Assembly (NCBI GenBank): GCA_047639675.1
Contig: JBLIOI010000009.1
Location: 4,464-68,463, forward strand
Direction of reading: 5' to 3'
DNA length: 64,000 nucleotides
Source: JABACD01 sp047639675
GTDB lineage: Bacteria; Planctomycetota; UBA1135; GCA-002686595
Shown here: piece after piece, positions 36,539-43,857 of the stretch
How positions within the stretch are numbered: the stretch's first letter is position 1
Layout: each line of letters opens with the position of its first letter
Program-made: the position numbers and the translations under genes
Notes under the pieces: generated by a model
Told to the model about the DNA's origin: nothing
Databases searched by the model: none
What the model saw: only the letters and a program-made list of their open reading frames with translations

Positions 36539-37999
36539 ATGAGACGATTCTTTACTACCCTTGGCCTGTCCCTGCTCCCGTTTGTGTTCTGTGGTTTGGC
36601 CACAGCCTCGGGTGACGAGACTGCCGCTCCGCTGACCCGCGCCCTGGATTCGGTCACTGCCGATCACCTGCGCGCTGACCTATTCTTCATCGCGTCGGAT
36701 GAGATGCGAGGGCGGGACACTCCGTCGCCGGAACAACGCATCGCAGCTCGCTACATCGCCGCGCGCCTCGAGCGCTTGGGCTTGAAGCCGGGCGCACAGG
36801 ACGGTTGGTTCTGGGAGTATTCATTGCCGACTGTTGCGATGGATGGAACCCAGACGCATATGACAGCTAAGGTTGCTGATACCAGCACGGAGCTGAGGTT
36901 GGGTGTCGACTACGCCTTTAACAGCCTTGGCCACAAGAACATTGAGGTCACGGGAAAGAGTCTGGTCTTCGCCGGGACCTGCAACGAGGAGGACCTGGAG
37001 AAGTGCGACCTTGAGGATCGTTGGGTCGTCGTCGAAAGCTCGGACCTAAGCACCTTCAAGGTTTCCTCGAACGTGCGCAAGGCGAAAGGGCTCGGGATCA
37101 TCATGATTCCCGGGGCGACACTCGACGATGAAGCCATGCAGGAAAAGGTCGCCAGTTACGCAGCTGCAGCTCTCCTGGGGAAACTGGGTACTAGTCGTGG
37201 TAACGGGAAAGCACGGCCGTTTGTCCATATGACCAACTCGGGCATCAACAAGCTCTACACGCTCGCTGGTATGAGTTCTCCCAAGCTCGGCGATGTGATC
37301 AACGTGGAACTCACGGAGTCCCGCAAGGTCATCGAAGATTCCCAAGCTGGGCTCGAAAACGTGGTCGGGATCTGGCCTGGCAACGATCCCAAGCTAAAGA
37401 ACGAGTTGATCATTATCTCTGCCCACTACGATCACGTGGGAACGAATTCAGATGGCATCCACAACGGCGCGGATGACAACGGCAGCGGCACGGTAGGCTT
37501 GATGTCAATCGCTGAAGCCCTGGTCAACTACGGCCCAATGCGCCGGTCAGTCATGGTGATGTGGGTCTCCGGCGAGGAGAAGGGCCTGCTTGGATCAGCG
37601 GCTTGGACCAAGGATCCCTACTTGCCCGATGGCTTGACCCCGGTGGTCAACATCAACATCGACATGATCGGTCGTAACGATCCGAACTCACTCTTGATCA
37701 CGCCGACCAAAGACCATGAGGCCTACAACGGACTGACGCGCTTGGCTGAAGCCAACTGCAAGGAAGAGGGTTTCGACAACCTCGGTAGCGCCGACGCCTA
37801 CTGGAGTCGCTCGGACCACGCGAACTTCTCGCGCAACCTGAAGATCCCGGTCGCCTTCCTTTTCGCGGATGTGCACGAGGACTATCACAAGGTCACGGAC
37901 ACGCCGGACAAGATCAATTACGACAAGATCCGGCGCGCCGCGCGCCTCGTCGTGCGCATGATCGATGGCCTCCAATCAGACTCTTTGAGTCTGGAATAG
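36539..37999 (+). CDS. M28 family zinc peptidase, exported (second copy)
   Basis: 486 residues from ATG 36539 (a TTG directly before is possible). Signal peptide RRFFTTLGLSLLPFVFCGLA. The architecture is as in the copy at 30265-31713: PA-like insert, then SAHYDHVG, GADDNGSGT, SGEEKGLLGS, NIDMIGRN and DYHKVTDT, so the zinc pair is complete. The two proteins share long collinear stretches, including the segment before the insert and YGPMxRSV, and are clear paralogues. It probably works with the neighbouring metalloprotease in extracytoplasmic peptide breakdown. A terminator follows its stop. Confidence 0.92.
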   Translation: MRRFFTTLGLSLLPFVFCGLATASGDETAAPLTRALDSVTADHLRADLFFIASDEMRGRDTPSPEQRIAARYIAARLERLGLKPGAQDGWFWEYSLPTVAMDGTQTHMTAKVADTSTELRLGVDYAFNSLGHKNIEVTGKSLVFAGTCNEEDLEKCDLEDRWVVVESSDLSTFKVSSNVRKAKGLGIIMIPGATLDDEAMQEKVASYAAAALLGKLGTSRGNGKARPFVHMTNSGINKLYTLAGMSSPKLGDVINVELTESRKVIEDSQAGLENVVGIWPGNDPKLKNELIIISAHYDHVGTNSDGIHNGADDNGSGTVGLMSIAEALVNYGPMRRSVMVMWVSGEEKGLLGSAAWTKDPYLPDGLTPVVNINIDMIGRNDPNSLLITPTKDHEAYNGLTRLAEANCKEEGFDNLGSADAYWSRSDHANFSRNLKIPVAFLFADVHEDYHKVTDTPDKINYDKIRRAARLVVRMIDGLQSDSLSLE

Positions 38000-38015
38000 A
38001 CGTCTAGGCTTGAAA

Positions 38016-38039
38016 GAACCCGCTTTCGGGTCTATTTTC
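38016..38039 (+). terminator. Probable intrinsic terminator after the M28 gene
   Basis: ACCCG, loop CTTT, CGGGT, then TCTATTTTC. Short stem but GC-rich and followed by a T-rich tail, 17 nt after the stop. Confidence 0.6.
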
Positions 38040-38128
38040 GCATAGCCGAACGGCACTTGATTGCCTAGGCTTCGTGCCCGTATCCGTTGGCCTGATGGCC
38101 AAGCCCCTCCAGAGGAGAATCGAAAGAG

Positions 38129-38467
38129 ATGACTCACGTCGTTGCCGAACCCTGCGTCAAGTGTAAGTACACCGATTGTGTCGATGTTTGTCCCGTAGAC
38201 TGCTTTCGCGAAGGCGAGAACTTCCTGGTGATCGATCCCGACGAGTGCATCGATTGCGGCGCCTGTGTTCCCGAGTGCCCGACAGAAGCGATCTTTGCGG
38301 AAGAAGACCTCCCCGAGAAGTGGGAGAGCTACACCGACTTCAACACAAAGATGTCCGAAGACTGGCCGGAGATCACCGAGCAGAAGGATGCTCTGGAAGA
38401 CGCGGACGAATGGAAGGAAGTTGAGGACAAGAAAGAACACCTCAACGAGAAGGCCTTCGAAGGTTAG
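38129..38467 (+). CDS. fdxA: Ferredoxin, 7Fe-8S (FdxA type)
   Basis: 112 residues. Cys at 9, 12, 17, 21, 25, 40, 43, 46 and 50: the first cluster has the CxxxxxxxC spacing of a [3Fe-4S] centre and CIDCGACVPECP is the [4Fe-4S] motif. The acidic C-terminal extension (WPEITEQKDALEDADEWK) is typical of FdxA. A GAGGAGA ribosome binding site lies upstream. It is a soluble one-electron carrier. It is monocistronic, between two terminators. Confidence 0.95.
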   Translation: MTHVVAEPCVKCKYTDCVDVCPVDCFREGENFLVIDPDECIDCGACVPECPTEAIFAEEDLPEKWESYTDFNTKMSEDWPEITEQKDALEDADEWKEVEDKKEHLNEKAFEG

Positions 38468-38493
38468 ATCTCAACTAAACTTCGATCAGATCA

Positions 38494-38539
38494 GCGCCTG
38501 TCGCCTCGGCTTGCCCGAAGCTACGGGCGCTTTTATTTT
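38494..38539. terminator. Terminator between fdxA and the RNA methyltransferase gene
   Basis: Stem GCGCC ... GGGCGC enclosing a smaller TCGG/CCGA hairpin, followed by TTTTATTTT on the plus strand. It ends fdxA transcription and overlaps the stop codon of the convergent gene. Confidence 0.6.
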
Positions 38540-39354
38540 ACTAGCAAGGCGTAGAGGCAAACGGCCGCCGCTGCATTGATCGAGAGTGAGTCAACGCCCT
38601 TCGCCATGGGGATCGTGATGCAGGCGTCGAGGCCTTCGACCAAGGCCTCGGACAATCCAAAGGCTTCGCTTCCCAAGAAGAGGGCGATGGCTTGGTCATT
38701 GATTTCTAACTTCCCCAGCGGAACACCACCTTGCGAGACGGCGCCGACGCTTAGGACGTCTTGCCTGCTCAGCTCACCGAGCAGGGCTTCGGGGCTTTCA
38801 AAGTGCAGGATGGGAAGCCGGAATAGGCTACCCATGGAAGTTCGCACCGCTTTGGGATGATAGGGGTCTGTCTTTCCGACTGCGACAAAGGCCTGCGATC
38901 CGGAGACCAGGGCTGTGCGCACGAGAGCGCCAACATTGCCGGGGTCTTCTGCATCGACGACGCAGACAATGCCAGGGCGAAAAGTCGAGCTATCGCGTGC
39001 TAGGCAGTCAGCGAGCGGGAGCGCTTCGGAGCGACGCACAAGGGCAAGAATGTCGCCATAGGTGCGTCCCCCGGTCAGCTCCTGAATCGTTGCGTCCGGG
39101 AGGATTAGAACTTCTAGGTCGGGGCTCTTTTGCAGGGCTGCGAGCAGCTCGCTTTCCCGTTCACTTGTCTTATTTGCGTAGCTCGTGCTCATTAGGACAG
39201 AGGCCAGGGGGGCCTGCGCGCGAACGGCGCGCTCCAAGAGCCGCGTGCCTTCAATCGCAAAATAGCCGAGCTCCTCCCGCCCGCCCGCGCTGAAACAGCG
39301 CCGCATCTCTGCCACGCGGCGGGCGATCCGCACTTGGCTATTTGCGCCGCTCAA
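38533..39354 (-). CDS. TrmH/SpoU family RNA 2'-O-methyltransferase
   Basis: 273 residues. An N-terminal substrate-binding part (GYFAIEGTRLLERAV) precedes the SPOUT domain with its three motifs: DAEDPGNVGALVRTA (motif 1), AIALFLGSEAFGLSEAL (motif 2) and IPMAKGVDSLSINAAAAVCL (motif 3, in which the usual 'M.g...SLNVs' is MAKGVDSLSINA). SAM binds in the knot. Target could be 23S rRNA or tRNA and cannot be assigned. The gene overlaps the preceding small Cys-rich protein gene by 4 bp. Confidence 0.9.
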   Translation of the reverse strand: MSGANSQVRIARRVAEMRRCFSAGGREELGYFAIEGTRLLERAVRAQAPLASVLMSTSYANKTSERESELLAALQKSPDLEVLILPDATIQELTGGRTYGDILALVRRSEALPLADCLARDSSTFRPGIVCVVDAEDPGNVGALVRTALVSGSQAFVAVGKTDPYHPKAVRTSMGSLFRLPILHFESPEALLGELSRQDVLSVGAVSQGGVPLGKLEINDQAIALFLGSEAFGLSEALVEGLDACITIPMAKGVDSLSINAAAAVCLYALLVK

Positions 39355-39554
39355 AGCTTCGTTCGCCGCGTCCCAGGCTTCTTCTGCACACGCGCTTCGT
39401 ACGCGCGGCAGTCCTCCCCGGAACTCTCCTTGACGTCGAGGTAGGGCATGCGCGACGACTTAAATTCGAAGGCCTGGCAGCCATGGGGGTGCCGGGATTC
39501 GTACGTGATGTAGTGCTTGAGGCAGGTTGCACAATCGGGTTGGGGGCTTTCCAC
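39351..39554 (-). CDS. Small Cys-rich conserved protein
   Basis: 67 residues, ATG start. CATCLKHYITYESRHPHGCQ, AFEFKSSRMPYLDVKESSGE and DCRAYEA follow a small family conserved in proteobacteria and others, where the pattern is 'C..C.hy..twd..fP.gC.afgfksr..Ps..V..asG..C..f'. It is sometimes mislabelled uracil-DNA glycosylase. The four Cys and His suggest a metal site. Its stop overlaps the start of the SpoU gene, so the two are translated together. The alternative overlapping frame on this strand is Arg/Ser-rich and not protein-like. Confidence 0.75.
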   Translation of the reverse strand: MESPQPDCATCLKHYITYESRHPHGCQAFEFKSSRMPYLDVKESSGEDCRAYEARVQKKPGTRRTKL

Positions 39555-39633
39555 GCGACAAGCTTCGTGAACTCACGGGCTGCGATCAAGGTCGAGCATC
39601 GACGCGCAGGCTCGAATGGGTGAGAATGTACCC

Positions 39634-40044
39634 ATGGCCAAGAAGCGCGAACAAATCGACCTCGACCTGTCGGGGGGCAATCTGACCCACAATCCCTTCG
39701 CGGCGCTCGGCGGCGGGAAGAAACTGCCCGAGCCCGCGAAGACCGTGGCGCGCAAAGCCGTGCAAAAGGGGGCTCCTGCTAGCGCTTCTAAACTGCCGGC
39801 TAGCTCTTCTAAACTCGTGGTGCGCTTCGAAGCAAAGGGTCATGGTGGCAAGGTTGTGACTCGCATCAGCGGGCTAGACAAGAGTCCGGATGAGCTTGAA
39901 GTGCTCGCAAAGCTCTTGCGCAAAGCGATGGGCGCTGGAGCCCGGGCAATCGATGGTGATGTGCTGGTGCAAGGCAAACTGGTCGAGCGAGTCACAAAAT
40001 GGCTGCAGTCGAAGGGTTACGGCCATGCCGTGCGTGGCAACTAG
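39634..40044 (+). CDS. SUI1/YciH-like translation factor
   Basis: 136 residues from MAKKREQ (a start 6 codons earlier is possible). After a charged, Ala/Lys-rich N-terminus (~1-65), the last ~70 residues match SUI1: GKVVTRISGLDKSPDELEVL, then AGARAIDGDVLVQGKLVERV and LQSKGYGHAV. In eukaryotes this fold is eIF1; bacterial YciH binds the small ribosomal subunit and has been linked to stringent start selection or stress. It is followed 2 bp later by the DUF455 gene, so it heads a small unit. Confidence 0.88.
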   Translation: MAKKREQIDLDLSGGNLTHNPFAALGGGKKLPEPAKTVARKAVQKGAPASASKLPASSSKLVVRFEAKGHGGKVVTRISGLDKSPDELEVLAKLLRKAMGAGARAIDGDVLVQGKLVERVTKWLQSKGYGHAVRGN

Positions 40045-40046
40045 GC

Positions 40047-40856
40047 GTGCCTAACTCTAGTTTACAAGCCCCGCCGATTGGCAGCATCGAAGCTTGGGCA
40101 TGGGATGTGATTCACGACGAGGATTTGGAACGCAAACTGAATCCGCCGAAGGTCCCGTCGCGATTCGCTGCGAGCTTCAGCGCTTGCAGGCCAACGCAAC
40201 CCTCACGCCCCTCGCCGCTTCGAGTGGAGCCGCGCTCGCAAAAAACTCCACGCCCCGGTGCTTTGGTACGTGTCGAGCCGCGCGCCAAAATTTTGCATGT
40301 CTTCATGCATCACGAATTGCAAGCAGCCGAAATCTTCTGCTGGGCCTTGTTGGCCTTTCCCGATGCGCCCGAGTCCTTTCGCCGCGGGCTGCTCAAGATC
40401 GCACTCGACGAATTACGTCACGCGCGTTCTTACCGCGCACAAGTCAACCGCTTGGGATTCAAGCTGGGCGACTTTCCCGTCCGTGATTGGTTTTGGCAGT
40501 GCTTCGCCGCTTGCAATACACCGCTCGAATTTGTGGCCATGATGGGCGTCGGCTTTGAAGGCGGCAACCTCGATCACTGCGCGCTTTGGACACAACGTTT
40601 CCGTGATGTCGGAGACGAAGAAGGAGCGCTTTGTCAGGAAGTGATTGAGCGCGACGAGATCGAGCATGTCGCTTTTGCAGTGAGTTGGTTTCGCCGCTTT
40701 CACGGCTCCTTTGACTTTGAGAGTTGGCGCCACGAATTGCGCGGAACGGTTACGCCGACAGTGATGCGCGGGAAGCCTATGAATCCGGAAGCGCGCAAGG
40801 TGGCGGGGTTTGATGAAGAGTTCATGAGAGAGCTGACAGCATGGGACCGCAAGTAG
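40047..40856 (+). CDS. DUF455 ferritin-like protein
   Basis: About 269 residues from GTG 40047, which follows the SUI1 stop by 2 bp; an ATG at 39999 would overlap that gene. The helical core shows HHELQAAE (88-95), ALDELRHARSYRAQ (ExxH near 122-125), and later VIERDEIEHVAFA, a second ExxxxH-like pair. This arrangement is the diiron ferritin-like fold of DUF455, related to MiaE-type hydroxylases. A role as an oxygen-dependent hydroxylase is possible from the family but unproven. The stop lies 16 bp inside the next gene, an ATP-grasp protein, which points to coupled synthesis. Confidence 0.88.
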   Translation: MPNSSLQAPPIGSIEAWAWDVIHDEDLERKLNPPKVPSRFAASFSACRPTQPSRPSPLRVEPRSQKTPRPGALVRVEPRAKILHVFMHHELQAAEIFCWALLAFPDAPESFRRGLLKIALDELRHARSYRAQVNRLGFKLGDFPVRDWFWQCFAACNTPLEFVAMMGVGFEGGNLDHCALWTQRFRDVGDEEGALCQEVIERDEIEHVAFAVSWFRRFHGSFDFESWRHELRGTVTPTVMRGKPMNPEARKVAGFDEEFMRELTAWDRK

Positions 40857-41704
40857 TCTGGTTACTGAACTTCGAGGCTGACCATGAACTCGCGCATCTG
40901 GGGAGCTTTACAGCGAGCCGCGAGTTGCAGAGGCGCGTTCTTTTGGTACGCGAATTGCACAGTGCGCGCGTGATGCGGAATGGTGACCTGCTACTTGATT
41001 TGGAGGCCAAGTACGATGGGCTTTTGGGACGCGCTTGGTGTCCGACTCCATCGGCGCTAGCTGTTCTCTCGCGCGCGGGTTTACGGGTGGACCCGACTCC
41101 AGCCTTGGATGTCTTGCGCGAGACCAATGACCGCGCTTTCCATGCAAAGCTTGGGCAGATCCTGCCAGGGGGGATTTTCTCCCACGACTTGGAGCAGCTT
41201 GCGTCCTGTTGCGCAGAGGATGGGGTTAGCGGGGAATGGGTGTTCAAACGCGCCTTTGGAGTCGCCGGGCGCGGGCAGCTACGGGTGCGCGCGGGGGAGT
41301 TGGGAGCAAGTGGACGGGCTTGGCTGGCGGCGTCTCTAAAGCTTGGAGGCGTGCAGTTGGAGCCGCTTGTTGCGCTTGAGCGCGAGTTCGCGAGTCATGG
41401 ATGGATTGGCGTGGATGGCAAGTACGAGATTAGAAGGCCGTGCACAATGGAGTGCGATGTGTACGGAGCGTGGGCCGACACGCGCACGGCAGAGGCCGGC
41501 GTCCTTAGCGCAGAGGAAAGCTCGCAACTATTGGAAGCGGCGGATGTAGTGGCAAGAGCTTTACTGGCAGCCAAGTATTTCGGGCCCTTTGGTGTGGACG
41601 CTTTCCGTTGGCGCGACCGCGATGGAAATCTACAGTTGCAAGCGCGAAGCGAAATCAACGCGCGCTACACCTTGGGGTGGAGGGTTTCCTTTCCTGAGTT
41701 GTAG
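40841..41704 (+). CDS. ATP-grasp domain protein
   Basis: 287 residues. The order of segments is that of ATP-grasp ligases: WVFKRAFGVAGRGQLRV (134-149) with Lys136 for phosphate, LEPLVALEREF (173-183) as the adenine-binding strand, and GPFGVDAFRWRDRDG ... QARSEINARYTLGW (248-280) with Glu271 and Asn273 for magnesium. The N-terminal ~100 residues form the pre-grasp part (VVWLLNFEADHEL). Such enzymes join a carboxylate to an amine or thiol at ATP expense. It overlaps DUF455 by 16 bp, so the pair may modify the same molecule or peptide. Substrate unknown. Confidence 0.78.
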   Translation: MGPQVVWLLNFEADHELAHLGSFTASRELQRRVLLVRELHSARVMRNGDLLLDLEAKYDGLLGRAWCPTPSALAVLSRAGLRVDPTPALDVLRETNDRAFHAKLGQILPGGIFSHDLEQLASCCAEDGVSGEWVFKRAFGVAGRGQLRVRAGELGASGRAWLAASLKLGGVQLEPLVALEREFASHGWIGVDGKYEIRRPCTMECDVYGAWADTRTAEAGVLSAEESSQLLEAADVVARALLAAKYFGPFGVDAFRWRDRDGNLQLQARSEINARYTLGWRVSFPEL

Positions 41705-41749
41705 GGGCGGAGGGCTATGCAAAGCGAAGGTTGGTAATGCACTGAGTTT

Positions 41750-42031
41750 TCACTCCCCCGAGCTACCGTCCCATTCCAGTCGCGCGATTCCCTTGCGTTG
41801 TTTGAGAGCGTACTCAACCTTTGACGCTTGCCCACGCGTTGCATAGGGTCCGTAAGTCACGGCCAACTCCCATGGACGACCACCACGAGTCGATCGTGCA
41901 CCGCCGGGGAGCTCACCGTTGTGTTGAAGAAGGCGCCGCTCAATATCGAGCGCAATGCCTACGTAGGTCCGCCCGAGTGCGGTAGAAACCAGCACATAAA
42001 CGACCCAGAGTTCGGATGCCTGCTCGGTCAT
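41750..42031 (-). CDS. GIY-YIG nuclease domain protein
   Basis: 93 residues from ATG 42031, which overlaps the stop of the upstream methylase gene by 4 bp (ATGA); a start 20 codons earlier is less likely. WVVYVLVSTALGRTYVGIAL contains the YVL/TYVGI pair that replaces GIY-YIG in the single-domain UPF0213/YhbQ class, followed by DIERRLLQHN and a late EYALKQRKG with the metal-binding Glu. It is likely a small DNA-structure or repair nuclease; the in vivo substrate of this class is poorly known. Confidence 0.88.
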   Translation of the reverse strand: MTEQASELWVVYVLVSTALGRTYVGIALDIERRLLQHNGELPGGARSTRGGRPWELAVTYGPYATRGQASKVEYALKQRKGIARLEWDGSSGE

Positions 42032-42603
42032 GGGCGGGGAGCCAAGCGCCGCTCCATCCATAGAACAAAGGGTGCCGGAGCTCGAGTGCAAAGCTGCTCA
42101 ATACGTGTGAGGTGTCCCGGTGACTGTGCTTGCTCTTCAAACCAGGCAGTGATCGCCTCAGCTTCCACTTGGCCTTCTGAGTGCCCTGGATAACACGTGC
42201 AGATCAAGGCACCCTCGGGTGCTAACCACTCAAAGGCGATGTCGAGCGCGGCGAGTGTGCTTTGAATCTGTGTGGTGATTTGATGATCGCCGCCGGGAAG
42301 ATATCCCAGGTTGAAGACGATGGCTTTCAACCGGCCCCTGGCCTCCGCCGGCAAATGTTCACCCATCTGCGCGTGATCACACTCAATAGCTAGAATGGCC
42401 TTCGTTGAGCCGAGTCGCTGCTGGGCCGAAGCAATGGCGGAAGCTTGAATGTCGAGCCCCCAAACCTGGCCGGCTTCACCCACGCATTCGATTATCAGCT
42501 CCGCGTCGTGTCCGTTACCGAGGGTTGCGTCCAAGGCCCAATCACCGGGTTGGAGCAGCGCACGCAGTCCCTCATGAACCCAATCACTCATAGACTTCAT
42601 CAT
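42028..42603 (-). CDS. Class I SAM methyltransferase, YtqB/rRNA_methylase type
   Basis: 191 residues from ATG 42603, whose A is the last base of the DUF819 stop (TGATG). DATLGNGHDAELI is motif I, GLDIQASAI the acidic strand, and VFNLGYLPGGDHQITT is the diagnostic motif of this family (NLGYLPGGD). CTCYPGHSEG is also conserved. Family members are annotated as putative rRNA methylases; some act on tRNA wobble uridine (MnmM). It is the middle gene of DUF819-methylase-GIY-YIG. The 361-residue frame reaching further upstream is an antisense-style extension into DUF819. Confidence 0.88.
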   Translation of the reverse strand: MMKSMSDWVHEGLRALLQPGDWALDATLGNGHDAELIIECVGEAGQVWGLDIQASAIASAQQRLGSTKAILAIECDHAQMGEHLPAEARGRLKAIVFNLGYLPGGDHQITTQIQSTLAALDIAFEWLAPEGALICTCYPGHSEGQVEAEAITAWFEEQAQSPGHLTRIEQLCTRAPAPFVLWMERRLAPRP

Positions 42604-43748
42604 CAGCGCAGGAATTCGGCGGTAAGGAACCCTAGGTAGGTCCCTAGGGCGCTTCCTAGCGCTCCGATTAGGATTGAAGGGAGCACAAGGTCTGGACGGC
42701 CCAAGCTCCGCGCAACTGCCAGAGCGGAGGTACCGCCGCCAACGTTGGCTTGCGAAGCGACAGACGCTACGACCGGGTCGACCCGCAAGAGCGCCGCCGC
42801 ACCGTAGATCAAGAGGCCGTGGACTGTGACGACAATGCAGGCGAAGAGGAACAGGGTCACTCCCAAGTCGCCGATACTGCGTAGGGCAGAAATGTCGCAA
42901 AGCGCGCCAATCACAGCCAGGAAAATGTAGACAGCAAACATCCCCAGGAGTCGGGCACCGCGCAAGCGCGCTATGATCGGCAATTGTGCGAGCACCAAAG
43001 CGAAGGTGGTCAATATCAAGATGGAAGGAACAGCGAAGCCCGTGTTCAACTTCAGCCAAGCCGCCAGAGTGTTGGACGCAGCCACACACAATCCTCCGAG
43101 CGCAAGCAGCCAAGCAAGGTCAACGGGATGGACGCTTTCAGTGTCGTCGTCGACTCCCGATTCGACGGCAGTCACGGCTTGTTCTGTATTCTTGCGCTTA
43201 CTGAAGACTCGCGGAATGATCAGGTTCACGGCCATCCAGATCGTCGTCATTAAACTGTCGACTGCCGCTGCACCGGCGTACAGCCCGCCTTCCTTGACCA
43301 CGCCGTACTCCAAGGCAATTGCGTTGAAGTTGACGCTACCGCCCGTATACGTTCCGACAAACATCCCGGCGATGGCGTAGTACAATTCACCGATGGCCTC
43401 CTTGCCGCCGACGGTGTGCATTCCAACAATCACGCCCAGGGCTGTGCCAAGGGAACCGATCAAGAACAACAAGATCATGGTCTTGCCAGCTTTGAGCACA
43501 TCCTTCAGCCGCACTCCGAGCAAGAGCCAGAAAATCGCCAGGGGCGCCAGGAATTTGAAGGTGCCGCTGTAAACCCGAATGTCGTCCGAGTAAGTCGGAA
43601 TCCAACCAAGGTTTGCGACGATGGCCGTGAGAATGATGACCAGGAGCGCGGTGCCCAGGTGGCGTAAAAATGTGTGGCGGCACAACCATTCGGTTATGGC
43701 CACAATCAGCGCCAGGGCGGCCAGCAGGTAGAGAGGATCGCTCGACAT
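42603..43748 (-). CDS. DUF819 family integral membrane protein
   Basis: 381 residues with about ten hydrophobic helices (e.g. LYLLAALALIVAITEWL, MILLFLIGSLGTALGVIVG). Conserved pieces of the family are visible: IAGMFVGTYTGGSVNFNAIA near 130-150 and, in the C-terminal half, ASVASQANVGGGTSALAVAR. The two Gly-rich loops in the two halves suggest an inverted-repeat transporter fold like other bile-acid/arsenite-type carriers. Substrate unknown. It is the first gene of a three-gene unit. Confidence 0.88.
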   Translation of the reverse strand: MSSDPLYLLAALALIVAITEWLCRHTFLRHLGTALLVIILTAIVANLGWIPTYSDDIRVYSGTFKFLAPLAIFWLLLGVRLKDVLKAGKTMILLFLIGSLGTALGVIVGMHTVGGKEAIGELYYAIAGMFVGTYTGGSVNFNAIALEYGVVKEGGLYAGAAAVDSLMTTIWMAVNLIIPRVFSKRKNTEQAVTAVESGVDDDTESVHPVDLAWLLALGGLCVAASNTLAAWLKLNTGFAVPSILILTTFALVLAQLPIIARLRGARLLGMFAVYIFLAVIGALCDISALRSIGDLGVTLFLFACIVVTVHGLLIYGAAALLRVDPVVASVASQANVGGGTSALAVARSLGRPDLVLPSILIGALGSALGTYLGFLTAEFLR

Positions 43749-43857
43749 TAGAGCGCTATGTTAGGAAAACGCTAGCTGTGCGTACACACTGGCGCTCGAT
43801 CGCTAGGTTCGTGAGAATGATTCGACTACCTGCCTCGAATTCTCTACCCCTGACGAC

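Noticed and set aside
42604..43113. N-terminal extension of the SAM methyltransferase
   Set aside because: It lies inside the DUF819 coding sequence in another frame and does not look like protein; the TGATG joint gives the natural start.
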